NCBI RefSeq assembly: GCF_963678635.1
Contig: NC_087071.1
Location: 27,329,378-27,393,377, forward strand
Direction: 5' to 3'
Source: Symsagittifera roscoffensis
Taxonomy: Eukaryota > Xenacoelomorpha > Acoela > Convolutidae
Length of the DNA stretch: 64,000 bases
The notes under the pieces were generated by a model that searched no databases, was not told where the DNA came from, and saw nothing but the letters and a program-made list of their open reading frames with translations. Positions within the stretch are counted from its first letter, which is position 1, and each line of letters begins with the position of its first letter. The translations under genes and the position numbers were made by a program. Positions 10,023-20,104 of the stretch are shown here, one piece after another.

Positions 10023-12680
10023 TCAAGGTTTCAACTTGGCACTTTTTTCGAGTAATTCTCCGGTTGATTTCAGAACTTTGTAAGAGAAAAATTCTCTTAC
10101 GGTATATATTTTATTATCATGATGAATTATTTCAGTGATTGAATCCATCATGTGTTTATAAAAAATTATTCTGAGTAGCCTTCTGATTTTCATTTCCAGT
10201 TCTAACAGTTTGGTTTTGTCGGTATTTGCATAAACTAAAACTCCATATTGGATGATTGGTTGCACGTAATTTTTATACGCAGATATTAATTGTCGTCCAG
10301 TTGGAAACTTTCTCAATTGAAGAAACACTCCACAGAATTGCAAAATTTTGTTCTTTAACTTATCAATATGCTGATGAAAATTCAATTTACAGTCAAGGAG
10401 ATTTCCAAGATATTCAAAACATTCAACATCTTCCATTTAGGTGTCAATTAAAAATTAATTTACTGGTCGTTCTTCAGTTTTCGTTCTCCGACAGTATCTC
10501 ATGGTCTTGGTTTTTTTGACATTCAGTGCCAATTTGTTCTTGTCTAACCAATCATTTACTTCAAACAAAGCTGATCTATGTGCAAAAGCAATATAGTCTT
10601 TGTTGTTTGTGGATTTCACAACAGTGTCATCAGCATACAAAAGTACCCGTGTGTTTTTTCTGGCTATTTGTAGATCGTTTATGTGTAATATGAAAAAAGT
10701 GGGCCAAGGATAGGTCCTTGAGGTACTCCAAAAGATACCAGTTTAAGTTCGGTCTTAAAAGAGTTAGTTTGAACGTATTGATAGCGATTGTTAAGGTAAG
10801 ATTCCAAAAGATATAAGACAGGCCCTCTGAATCCCATTTGTTCCAATTTTATTAACAGATTAGAGTGATCAACTGTGTCAAAAGCTTTTTTTAGGTCTAA
10901 AAACGTATTCTGAACAGTTAGTTTTTTGTTGGATAGCGATGTCGAAATTTCTTCCAACAATGTAAGGATGGCGTCAACAGTGCTTCTATTTGATCTGAAG
11001 CCGAGCTGAGTGTTTCGGATGATATTAAACTTGTCACATATGATTGGGCTCGTTTAAAAATTATAAGCTGAAAAATTTTGCCCAGAACTGGAAGAAGCGA
11101 AATTGGTCTATAGTCTGAGGGGTCATCGATGTCTCCCTCCTTGAAAATTGGTTAAAAGTTTCAGTCAAAGGGCCTGCTAGTATAGTTTTTTAAATGCTTG
11201 ACGGGAACAGTGTTGATATCATAGCAATCTGAACTATATTTATTTTTTAAACTTTCGATGACTTCAATGACTTCAATTAAATCAATTTTTTTCAAAAACA
11301 ACGATTGTTGCTGACGTATTACATTGTTTTCGATGCAGTTTGGTTTGCTCTGTGTAAGTCTGGCTCCACTATTTGCGAAGTATTAAATCAATTTTTTTTT
11401 CAAAAACAACGATTGCTGTTGACTTATAACAATGTTTTCGATGCAGTTTGGTTTGCTCTGTGTAAGTCTGGCGCCACTATTTGCGAAGTAAATGCTCAGC
11501 GTCCCCGTTAGATAGATTTAAAGATATAGAATTTTTCCCTTTACCACTCATTTCCTTAAAAGTTTCGAAAAAAGTTTTCCTTTTACACTTAGACTAAAGC
11601 ATTAGTTTATTTTGATAGTATTTTCGTTTTTTTACGGATGATTAGGTTTTTGACAACCTTATTTATTCCGGGCATCCGTTGATTTATTATTCAAAAACTC
11701 TTGTCGTAACCGTCGTTTTTTTGCTGCTGCATTTTTTACTTCATTGTCAATCCATGGATGTCTTTCTGATTGTATTAGTAAACGCTTTAGAAAAAAAAAG
11801 TTTCAACTGCCTTCATAAGGATGGAATTTATTTTTTCTAAAATCCTAGACGACATTTGAGTGTCTTCGGGATTCCATAACTGCATACATTTGCCAATCTC
11901 ATGTTGCTAATAAAAAAATTTAACTTCTCACTTATATCCCATTTTTTCAACTTGTTCCAGTTTCAAGCAAAAGTTTTCTCAGTAAAAACGTACTTTTTTA
12001 GAAAATTTGAAAAAAACTGAAAATCAAAATGATCAGACACTGAGTTTTTGATGGTTTTGGTTGAGAAACTAGATGTACAGAAAAATAAGTCAATCAAAGT
12101 GCTACTACGTTCTGTCACTCTTGTTGGGATGCAGCTCATTTTGTTTTGTAACATGCCATTTCCTATCATAATTTCCTCAATTTTTTTCCGCTTTGTCAAA
12201 TTTACGTTGAAATCACCACAAACTATGTGATCAATTTAGGCGCTAGCGTTAATCCATCCAAATAATTTTGCAGGCCTTCAAAGGTAGCGTTGCTTAGAGA
12301 TTTTGGTGGAATGTAAACACAGGTTACTATAATTTTCTGATTTATTTAGGTTTTTATGAGAACTGACAAGATTTGGATATTGTTATTTTTTTTTGTTTTA
12401 TTATCCTTGATCTGACCCAGTGTTAACATAGATGCCAATACCTCCTCCTCGTTTAATTCTAGCGCAACTATAGAGAGGTTTGTATCCTTGAATTTGGAAA
12501 ATATCATTGTCAGAGTTATTTCTGAGCCAGGCTTCAAGTAAAAAAATGATATCTGGCCGTTGGGCCAGCTGTTCTATTTCTAATTCAAATTCTTCAAAGA
12601 TTCGTGGAAGTGATCTGATGTTTTGTAAAAACAGTGAAAAAGTTTTAAAATTTGTTTCCTCCATGTCTCTGTTAACCATA
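10023..12680 (-). pseudogene. non-LTR retrotransposon (LINE) ORF2 remnant: endonuclease and reverse transcriptase
   Basis: Read 5' to 3' on the minus strand. The frame from 12679 shows an apurinic-endonuclease start (LFLQNIRSL, PDIIFLLEAWL, RGGGIGIYV) and 12199-11963 its C-terminal part (VSDHFDFQFF). At 10960-10679 is reverse-transcriptase core: FLDLKKAFDTVDHSNLL then GVPQGPILGP. The catalytic YADD falls at about 10640-10625, in a shifted frame, so a 1-nt frameshift separates it from GPILGP. At 10436-10023 the thumb and C-terminal segment follow (FEYLGNLLDCKLNFHQHIDK). The layout fits the jockey/CR1/L2 group; I cannot choose between them. Many frameshifts and a local tandem duplication (11276-11491) show it is dead. 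Confidence 0.8.
11276..11491. repeat. two-copy tandem duplication (~108 bp unit) inside the LINE remnant
   Basis: Units of about 108 bp share tcaaaaacaacgattg, gttttcgatgcagtttggtt and gctctgtgtaagtctggc, with about ten differences between them, so the duplication is old. It falls between the endonuclease and the reverse-transcriptase core. Confidence 0.75.
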
Positions 12681-13685
12681 TCTTCTGTGTACTATATAAT
12701 TTTCGCGTGGTTTCTTAACTATTTGAAAATTTAACCATTTTGTGAAGATCAATGAGTTGTCAGAAATCAGAAGCCACCCAGGGCACAAACTCAAGGTAGT
12801 TTTTCCTCCTAGTCTAGAATATTCTTTTTCTTCGCAAAAATACGAATATTGCTAGCTTTCATTTTTGATACTCGTAGAAGATTCTTTAATTTCCCCTCCA
12901 ATCCCTCGCCTCCTTCTTTTCCGTTTTCAGCTTACATCATTTTCCTTTTTCCTGAACTTTTCCATTTAATTTTCATTGTTTTCCTCCTTTTCAGCATCTA
13001 CAATTAAAGATCGCAAGAGCAGCGCTGAAATCACGTAAGCTCTGGGAACTAAATGAGCAGCATAAATTTTATTTTGGTTTCATTCTAGTTTTGTCTTAAA
13101 AGAAAAAAAACATATTTTAGTTGAAATAACCACAAAGCAGCGCGGAAATCACACCAATTTATTTTTGGTTTTTCATTTTTAAAGGAATACTACTTGGACT
13201 GTTCTTCTTTATTAAGTCTTAGACCAGCAGTGCGGAAACCACACAAATTGAAGGTCTTGTTAGAGAATAATCATTTATTTGTTTGCTGATAATTCCTAAG
13301 TTAAGAAAAATATGAAAACGAAAAGCAGAAAAAAAATTTTTAAGAATGAAAAAAATTATACGTTAAAAAAAACAGAAAAAAATTAAAATCGATTTTTGTC
13401 ACTCGTATTTTTGCTATTTTGCTGTCCGCTTAAGGGAAATAATAACAGAGAGTAATTCAACATGTTTTGTCACAAACATAACCACTATGTGCTAGAATAG
13501 CAGTTCATATGCTTTTACAGTTTAACTCAGTTCATTTTGTGTTTTTCTGTCGAAGTTTAACAGGCGCCACACATTATCCGTTCAAATTCCAATCAATGAG
13601 TTGGTTTTTTGTTTGCAGGGAATTCCCCTTCGTTGTTGTCATGACGAGTGTCGGTGTAGATTAGTGTCGGTGTAGATCAACTGCG
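12681..13685. other. 1-kb stretch between LINE ORF2 and ORF1-like frames
   Basis: Non-coding by eye. It contains three separated copies of a word close to gcagcgcggaaatcacac, at about 13018, 13135 and 13222 (see findings). The length is large for a normal ORF1-ORF2 gap, so the two LINE fragments may be from different insertions. Confidence 0.4.
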
Positions 13686-14307
13686 TCAACCCGCATAAAC
13701 TTTGTTTCGCTGGACAAGCACTGATACGATGCAGTTATGAGGGGTAGTTATTAATACCATATCATTGGCCGCTTTCTTAATTATTGCCTCTTGTTCAGGA
13801 AGACGTTCCGTAATATATATGTTACGCTTGTTTAAAATGTTTTTCTGATATTTCAGATTCCTCCTGCTCTTGTATACAGCGTACTTATCGTCGAAGTATA
13901 CAAACTTGCAAATGATAGTGTCCATACTATTTCCGTAATTTCCCATATACATGTGACAAGCTTTAATTCCCCCACGAGAAATGTTAATTTTCAAACTTGT
14001 CCTGAAAAAATCAATTATCTCATCCGTAACGTCATCTACTTCCCTTGCATCGAACGGCGGATTCCATACAAGCACACTATTCTTGCTAATATACCTTTCC
14101 TGAGCTCGCAGCCTGGTATCTATGTTTACATGCTTAGAATTAAGACCCGTAATTTCACATTCTTGTTTTTCTGTTTTTCAACTTTTTCCCGCAAAATAAC
14201 AGTTCCGTTTCCATATTACTCACTTTTTTATCTACCGTATTTTTATTCACGGATACCTCTTGGGCTGTAGAAACCTGAAGCTGAGTTCCACTGTCGGTTT
14301 CCATCAT
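13686..14307 (-). pseudogene. LINE ORF1-like remnant (coiled coil plus RRM-like nucleic-acid-binding domain)
   Basis: The minus-strand frame 14075-13686 reads LVWNPPFDAREVDDVTDEI, then IICKFVYFDDKYAVYKSRR and NILNKRNIYITERLP, the spacing seen in L1/jockey-type ORF1 RNA-binding domains (a short beta strand, helix, KF segment, RR-K helix and I-I-EDL-like strand). Upstream to the ATG at 14307 a Lys/Glu-rich coiled-coil-like stretch is split between two frames by at least one frameshift. The family call is by pattern only. Orientation and position upstream of the ORF2 remnant suggest one original LINE of more than 4 kb. Confidence 0.5.
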
Positions 14308-15492
14308 AATAACAAATACTCAAATTGAATACAAAAAAAAATCAAGAAAGAATCGCTTTTTTTAAACGTCTGAAATAACTACTCAGCGTGGGAAATTATC
14401 TGAGAATATTTGGTAACAATCAGGGCTTATGAATTTATCAACGCTTCCTAATTTGCCGTAGTTTAGAATTTATTTGAGGCCTGATTCAATTTGAGGGGTT
14501 AGAATCGTAATTTTGTCGTTCAAAACTTTTATTGTTTGATCTTTTCTTTGTCGTTTCGAAACACGCGAGAAAAAAAAACGTTCAGAACATTTGCAAGGTC
14601 AACTGACCGATTTCCAAGTTTGATTTGCTCTTTTTCTAAGTTTCCTTAGAAAATTTTTCTGAAGGGTTTCCTCGATCTCTTTTTATGAAAAACTGGTAAT
14701 GCGAGATATTTGACCATAGGGTGACCATTTCACAACAATATCATGAAACGAGAATTATGATGATTGTGTTTATTTTTTGGGATAAGTTGTTTATTTTGTG
14801 GGGAGTTTTTAAAAGGTTTCCAATGAAAATTCTGTTGAAATTCATTAAAAACCCATTTGATTTGTTCATAGGCTTTGGTGTGCTCAAGGGATCAACGAGT
14901 GTCCGAATAATTCCACTTCGCATATCTTCACTTTCTCCTCCGAGTCGATCTGGATGGTGACTCCAGGGTATCCACACCTAAACACTTTTCCATTACAGCA
15001 CCCATCCGATAACGATGCCAAGCTATATGTTTGAAGCAAACACCGTATATTATATATAGTTATATCTCAACGCTCTTCAAAAACTTAACTTATTGAAAAG
15101 CAAAACTCGTTCGATTATATTTTAAAAAGCTTGATCCTATACCTATACAAATCACACCAGCAAATGTTTTGCGCAGAGCTTAGCTTCGTTATTTCTATCC
15201 CCTTAAGCACTTATGTTTGTACTTTGGGGTACAAATAGTTGACAGTCAGTGAGCAGGGAGGAGGGGTTATTTATTGCACTAAAATCGGGAATATCAATCA
15301 CCTTGAAGTGACCCAGGTGCCATTCCCATAGAAGGGAATTCGTTCACACAAGAAGCAGCTTTTCCATCTATTCTTACACACAGAGAAATCCAAGTTCAAA
15401 TTCACGTCTAGAGGAAGAAAAGCAATCAATAGTTTAATAAAATTAAAAAAATACTTTCAAACTTGTTCAGAGTTTTCATGTAAGAACAGTAG
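14308..15492. other. left flank of LTR element 1, nothing recognised
   Basis: No supported gene. The last four bases before the LTR are gtag, which recur just after the element at 38471-38474. Confidence 0.5.
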
Positions 15493-15902
15493 TGGAACCT
15501 GATCTAAACTACATTTTATGATTGGATAAATTAGATATTTTACCAATGTAAAGTATTTGATATTAACCAATCATGATCCATCTAACTAACAATTCACTTA
15601 TTTGTAAGTGCTGAAATTACTTGTAATTTCAGCACCAGAGAGATTTGAATTTAACTTAGAAATTAGTTGACTCTCCAAGAAGACTTCAGCAACCGCAATA
15701 AACCAGTATACCCTAGATCTATTGAGCCTAGCAGAGACTAGTTAAACAACCTGAGACTAGATAGTATAAGAGTAAGATTAGGATTGGTATTAGACTAAGA
15801 AGTTGCACGAATCTATCCGGCCGAAAATAAGATAGCGTGACGAGCAGACGGTGTACCCTATCCGAAATTACTCTATGAGTTATACACTCCAGTCCTAACT
15901 CA
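15493..15902 (+). repeat. 5' LTR, element 1
   Basis: 410 bp, TG...CA ends. Contains a perfect 12-bp-arm hairpin at 15608-15635 and an aataaa polyadenylation word at 15697-15702. No strong TATA box upstream is obvious. It differs from the 3' LTR only by t/c in aat(t/c)cac and a/t in cct(a/t)tcc. Confidence 0.95.
15608..15635. promoter_or_regulatory. perfect LTR hairpin
   Basis: gtgctgaaatta and taatttcagcac are perfect complements around the loop cttg. The identical 28-bp sequence occurs in all four LTRs (also 38176-38203, 44888-44915, 62431-62458) although the LTRs differ elsewhere, which suggests constraint as an RNA fold or a palindromic protein site. Confidence 0.7.
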
Positions 15903-15904
15903 TC

Positions 15905-15919
15905 TGGTGCGACCATAAG
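15905..15919 (+). promoter_or_regulatory. primer-binding site candidate
   Basis: Two bases after the LTR the sequence tggtgcgaccataag begins with tgg, complementary to a tRNA CCA end. The same bases stand at 45185-45199 in element 2. I could not assign the tRNA. Confidence 0.65.
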
Positions 15920-15990
15920 TCTCGAACAAGACCTTAATAGCTTAGAATTAACCAAAAAATAGATTAGAATTTAGACAAAACATTTACAAA

Positions 15991-16224
15991 ATGTTATACG
16001 ACGATAATTTAATCGAAATGTCTCTACGACTCAATAGATCAGAGCCAATATTCCGAACGATAACAGAACTACCCGGAATTGCAAGAAGACCTCGAACCAG
16101 AGACGACATACGACAAAATAGAAACTTACCATATAGTTATATGATAGTTCGGCAAAAGCCAGAACAAACTTTTGTATTTAGAATACTACTAGCAATGAAT
16201 TTAGATTTTCATCTGCAAACATAA
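15991..16224 (+). CDS. 77-codon conserved leader ORF, function unknown
   Basis: A frame in the 5' leader starting MLYDDNLIEMSLRLNR and ending NLDFHLQT, highly charged and with an Arg-rich centre (RRPRTRDDIR). Element 2 has the same length ORF at 45270-45503 with no indel. By eye the two differ at about nine amino-acid-changing and six or seven silent sites, so selection on the protein is only weakly indicated. No family recognised; it could be an upstream regulatory ORF, a small nucleic-acid-binding protein, or a by-product of a conserved RNA. Confidence 0.45.
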   Translation: MLYDDNLIEMSLRLNRSEPIFRTITELPGIARRPRTRDDIRQNRNLPYSYMIVRQKPEQTFVFRILLAMNLDFHLQT

Positions 16225-16550
16225 AATCTTGAAGTCAATCTTCAAAATCATTTCAGGCGCTAAACAAATATTAATATACAATAACGATTGATAAAAAGAT
16301 CTCAGATCGTTTACCTAAATTCTGCAGTAATATACAAAACATGTTTGAAAAATATTTATTGAAAAATCAAAATAAAAATTAGTAGCATGACAATAAATGG
16401 TTAGTAATTATAAATCATCCTGTTGTTCCAGCTTCATCACCTAAACATAACAGCATTCATAAGCTCACTAATATCATAAAAACACTAAATCTTTTCTCTA
16501 CACAAATTTAAATCATTATTTAAACTTAAATTCACTTAATTTTAAAATTA

Positions 16551-16655
16551 GATCATCAAGGCTTATCCTTGGATCTTAAATCATTTTCTATTTAATAAAA
16601 TTTAAAACTTGATCATCAAGGCCTCTCCTTGGATCAAAAAGAACAATTTTGTTCT
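16551..16655 (+). promoter_or_regulatory. leader tandem stem-loops, candidate packaging/dimerisation signal
   Basis: Two copies of gatcatcaaggc(t/c)(t/c)(a/t)(t)ccttggatc (16551-16575 and 16611-16635), each able to fold on itself, are followed by a perfect hairpin agaacaa-tt-ttgttct (16640-16655) and a run of C. The same set occurs in element 2. Position between PBS and gag is that of retroviral packaging signals. Confidence 0.5.
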
Positions 16656-16844
16656 CCCCCAGCTACTTAGCTAGTGTCTAACGACCTCAAACGTCGATTC
16701 ACTATCCAAACCTTTCTAAAAACCCAGGACTAACAGAAATTTTTGAACAAAACTAATCATTCAAATTAGGATAAACAGTGAAGAACTTCGGTTATTCATC
16801 CTTCACTTGATCCCCCCTCTTACCAGACCCAGGATAAATCTTAG

Positions 16845-16990
16845 ACTTAGTAAGTTTAAAATAGTATCTAACGAACTACTCGCGTTCTAATTATACCTGA
16901 ACCTTGTGGATCGATTTACTATTCTCCAACCCTGAACACAATCACTACCCTTAAGTAAGATTAAGTAAGTTAACACCTTAGCTTATACTA
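16845..16990 (+). promoter_or_regulatory. cluster of splice-donor-like GTAAG words in leader
   Basis: cttag|taagttt (GT at 16850), then ttaagtaagatt and ttaagtaagttaac near 16952-16968 match the donor consensus. The cluster is kept in element 2 (about 46130-46255). Env-bearing gypsy elements normally express env from a spliced RNA using a leader donor; which site is used is unknown. Confidence 0.3.
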
Positions 16991-17151
16991 GCCACGAGAA
17001 AGTATAAAATCATTCTTCGGAATCGATATACTTTTCTCCCCAACCCTGAACAAATAGACCCAGGTTAAGCTAACCAAAAAATCGTAAGGACTAACAGTTT
17101 AAGCAAATAGAAATCATTTAACAACCTTTTGCATCCGTCATCCTAAACCTT

Positions 17152-17676
17152 ATGTCATATAAAAACCTAGGAAATAAACAAACAATCGTTTTACACAATT
17201 GTGAAATAGATAACAAAAAATACGATCTTGTAATCACACCACACACACAAACAGTTGGATATATCAGAACAAAACGACAAACACTAAAAAGAAAAATAAT
17301 AACCAAACAAAGACAAATTACACGAAAAAGATTTTCCAAAAACCGCAACGCATTTTCAGAATCAGAAACCAACAGTTTAGACGAACTTTATAAAATAAAA
17401 GAATCTATAGATAAAAATTGCCCCATTCACGATCAATTATATTTTTCCGACTCAGAAACAACTTCAAATTCATCAAAAAGAGGAAAAAGAAGAATAAAAA
17501 AGCAATATAAACACAAACCAGTACACTTGTATCAACCACGAAAAAATTTTAGTAATTATACAAGATCTCGAAACTGGGATAACCCAATAGCACAACCTAA
17601 TTCAGTAAATTTCCAAACAAATTTACATCCTCCACAGGATCGTAGTGAAAATTATCCATTTTTTTCAGCAAAATAA
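17152..17676 (+). pseudogene. small basic ORF fused to mid-gag by a 1.3-kb deletion
   Basis: Starts MSYKNLGNKQTIVLHNCEI; the first 127 codons match the small basic ORF of element 2 (46439-46906), rich in Lys/Arg (KRKIITKQRQITRKRF, KRGKRRIKKQYKHK) with an acidic-Ser stretch between. At about 17532 it jumps to sequence that in element 2 lies 1.3 kb downstream inside gag (about 48126), so the gag N-terminal region is missing. The frame ends at a T7 run (17650s; T6 equivalent in frame in element 2) that shifts out of the gag frame. Function of the basic ORF is unknown; nuclear or RNA binding is a guess from charge. Confidence 0.7.
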
Positions 17677-18952
17677 AAATAAAAAACAAACATCTTATCA
17701 AATGGATTACTTATCCTCAGATGATGATTTCTTACAACCAGATATATTTGCACCCTATAATCAAGAATATCGTGGACAAGGAGTACAGAAACCACATACA
17801 AATCATAGAACTTTTTCTCCACAACCGATAGATACACAAAATCAACAACAAATTCAGCAACAAAACCCAATTAATACACAATATTTTCAACCAATTCAGC
17901 AACAAAACCCAATGATTGCACACTCGTATCAACCAACACAAATGCAAAATGAAATACCACTCTCATATTATCTTCAACAACACGAAATAACAAGAAATCA
18001 ACTTTCAAATTTTTCTCAAATGCCAAATGCAGCAGAATCATTACAAATGACAATGAATCCATACCTTATGGGTGGATCATCAATAACATCAAACAAACCT
18101 TTAATGTTATTCCCAGGAACAGACCCTGAATATTCTGTAGAAGACTATTTAAATGCAGTAACAGCAAATTTGATTTTAAATATAGGACCTGAACCAATTA
18201 ATACGCCACTACATCAAAACTGGATACATCGACGCACAGCGTTGATACAAACAACTTTAGACGGCGCAGCCCAAAAATGGTTTTCAGTATTGCCTATAGA
18301 AATAAAATCAAATTGGAAAAGGTTTACACAAGAATTTTCAAAAATGTTTGACTCCGAAAGAAACAAACAACAACAAAGAGTTTTATGTAAGGAAATTCGC
18401 AGATTACCAAACGAAACCATCAAGCAATTAGCAGTACGCATCGAAACACTAGTTCGAAAAGCATATTCATTAAATACACATGACTATAAAAACACAAAGA
18501 TGACAGAAATCTTAATGATGACCTTAACACCGCAATTAAGAAAAATAGCAATAAAAAAGAGAGCATCCCATCCTTCTTCAATTCGAGAACCCGATTTAGA
18601 TTTTCGAAAACTAGTAGACAAACTAGAACAAGCAGAAATCACAATGAAACTCGAAGAAACAGAAAATCTGAAATTACAATATGTTAACCGAATCGAAACA
18701 AATACCACAAGTATCAACAACATACAGGAATCAGATACAGACCTCGTTGAAAAAATCACTGAAATACTCAATATTTACGAAAAACACCCAAACTTTAAAG
18801 GCAAACCATCTTTCAAAAAATGGTGTAATTATTGCCGACGATACGGACATAGTATTTCTGAATGTAGACAAAAACAGCAAGACAATCAAAATAAACCTCA
18901 AAAATATAAAGAACCAAAAAAATCATTCTATCAATACATGAAAAAAGATTAA
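17645..18952 (+). pseudogene. gag: gag: capsid and CCHC zinc knuckle (unit 1)
   Basis: The frame is the continuation of gag after the T-run frameshift, so no start codon is expected. A Gln/Asn/Pro-rich linker is followed by the capsid (PLMLFPGTDPEYSVEDYLNA, AAQKWFSVLPIEIKSNWKRF, then RLPNETIKQLAVRIETLV), the usual retrotransposon-gag pattern. Near the end WCNYCRRYGHSISEC (18821-18865) is a perfect CX2CX4HX4C knuckle. A TAA at 18950 ends the frame, but the same frame resumes directly as the Arg/Ser/Asn-rich region at 18971. Element 2 has lost this part, so I cannot tell whether the TAA is a mutation or a normal gag end. Confidence 0.85.
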
Positions 18953-18970
18953 AATCTACCGAACAAAACT

Positions 18971-19540
18971 GTGAACAGCAACAACAGTTCAGGAAAACCA
19001 CTCCCGAACAATACAAATTATACAAGAAATCAATCACCATATAACTCAAGTTATAGAGGAAGATCACCAGAACGAAGAAATATACAAAATTCATCACAAA
19101 ATCACTACAATAGACCAAATAGTCAAAATAACTACTCCAGATCAAATTCAAATACAACACGATTTGTTTCTAGATCTAATTCCCAATCAAGAAATAATTA
19201 CTATCCAAACAATCAATCACGAAATTCATCATACAATAGGAATAGAAACTACTCCTATAATCGGAATAGAAGTTATTCAAACAACCGAAACCAGAATTAC
19301 CCGAACAATCGATCAAGGAATAACTCATTTAATAGATCGAACTATAACAGACCAAACAATAATTACCAAAACAGATCACGAAATAATTCACAAAATCGAC
19401 ATTCAAGTTATAATAATCGTTATAGAAATTATTCCCAATCACCACACAGGAATAATAACCATTATAATAATTCTAATAACCGCCATAGAAGCAGTACACC
19501 TAAACATCAAAGGAATATAAATCAAGTACAATCAAATTGA
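18971..19540 (+). pseudogene. gag: gag C-terminal Arg/Ser/Asn-rich region (unit 1)
   Basis: About 189 codons dominated by Asn, Ser, Arg and Tyr (RSRNNSFNRSNYNRPNNN), as in basic nucleocapsid RNA-binding tails. It is in the same frame as the capsid ORF upstream and the protease downstream. The terminating TGA at 19538 corresponds to CCA in element 2 (about 49393), so this stop is specific to element 1 and the frame originally ran on into the protease. Confidence 0.7.
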
Positions 19541-20101
19541 GAAACAACATCAGACCCTCCAGGTATTGACGACACAGTAAATGATACGTTACAACTCAAT
19601 CAAATCAACTGTGAATCATCAGATTCAGAAAGTGAAACAGAAAACACTATCTCCATCAATATGATAGCAGTCGAAAATGACTATGAACCTATTATATATG
19701 AACAACCATTTTCATCACACATATATGAAAATCAATCAGAACTCCTTCACAATTATTATATTGAACCCATCCATTCCACACCGACGACGCAAAAAACTAA
19801 TGAAATTACCACTACAAATCAACCCAATGAGAATGACAAGACAAAATGCTTAAATACAAATCACATCTATCAAGATATACAAAAAGAACAACCCAAGGAA
19901 AAAATTTGGACAATACCATTTCTTTTAGAAAGTCCAAGAAGCAAAGAATTTCAACCACCAGATCTTGAAATTGATTTTTTAATTGATTCAGGAGCAGAAT
20001 CAAATATAATAAACATTCCCACATGGAATGAAATAAAAACCTTACACCCAAAGCTAACACCTCTTGAAACCTCCAGTAAACTAGCAACAGCACAAGGATA
20101 A
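19541..20101 (+). pseudogene. pol: aspartic protease region (unit 1)
   Basis: An acidic linker (SSDSESETENTIS) leads to IDFLIDSGAESNIINIPTW; DSG at 19985-19993 is the retroviral-type protease active site. The frame ends in TAA at 20099 where element 2 has TCA (Ser), a nonsense change; it continues in frame as the RT ORF four bases later. A protease without its C-terminal flap and substrate loop would be inactive unless the stop is read through. Confidence 0.8.
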
Positions 20102-20104
20102 ACA

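Noticed and set aside
11305-11511. Plus-strand frame with an internally repeated sequence
   Set aside because: Antisense reading of a tandem duplication in the LINE remnant.
19164-19520. 118-codon Ile/Thr-rich plus-strand frame (and its copy at 24527)
   Set aside because: Out-of-frame reading of the Arg/Ser/Asn-rich gag tail; composition follows from the repetitive codons.
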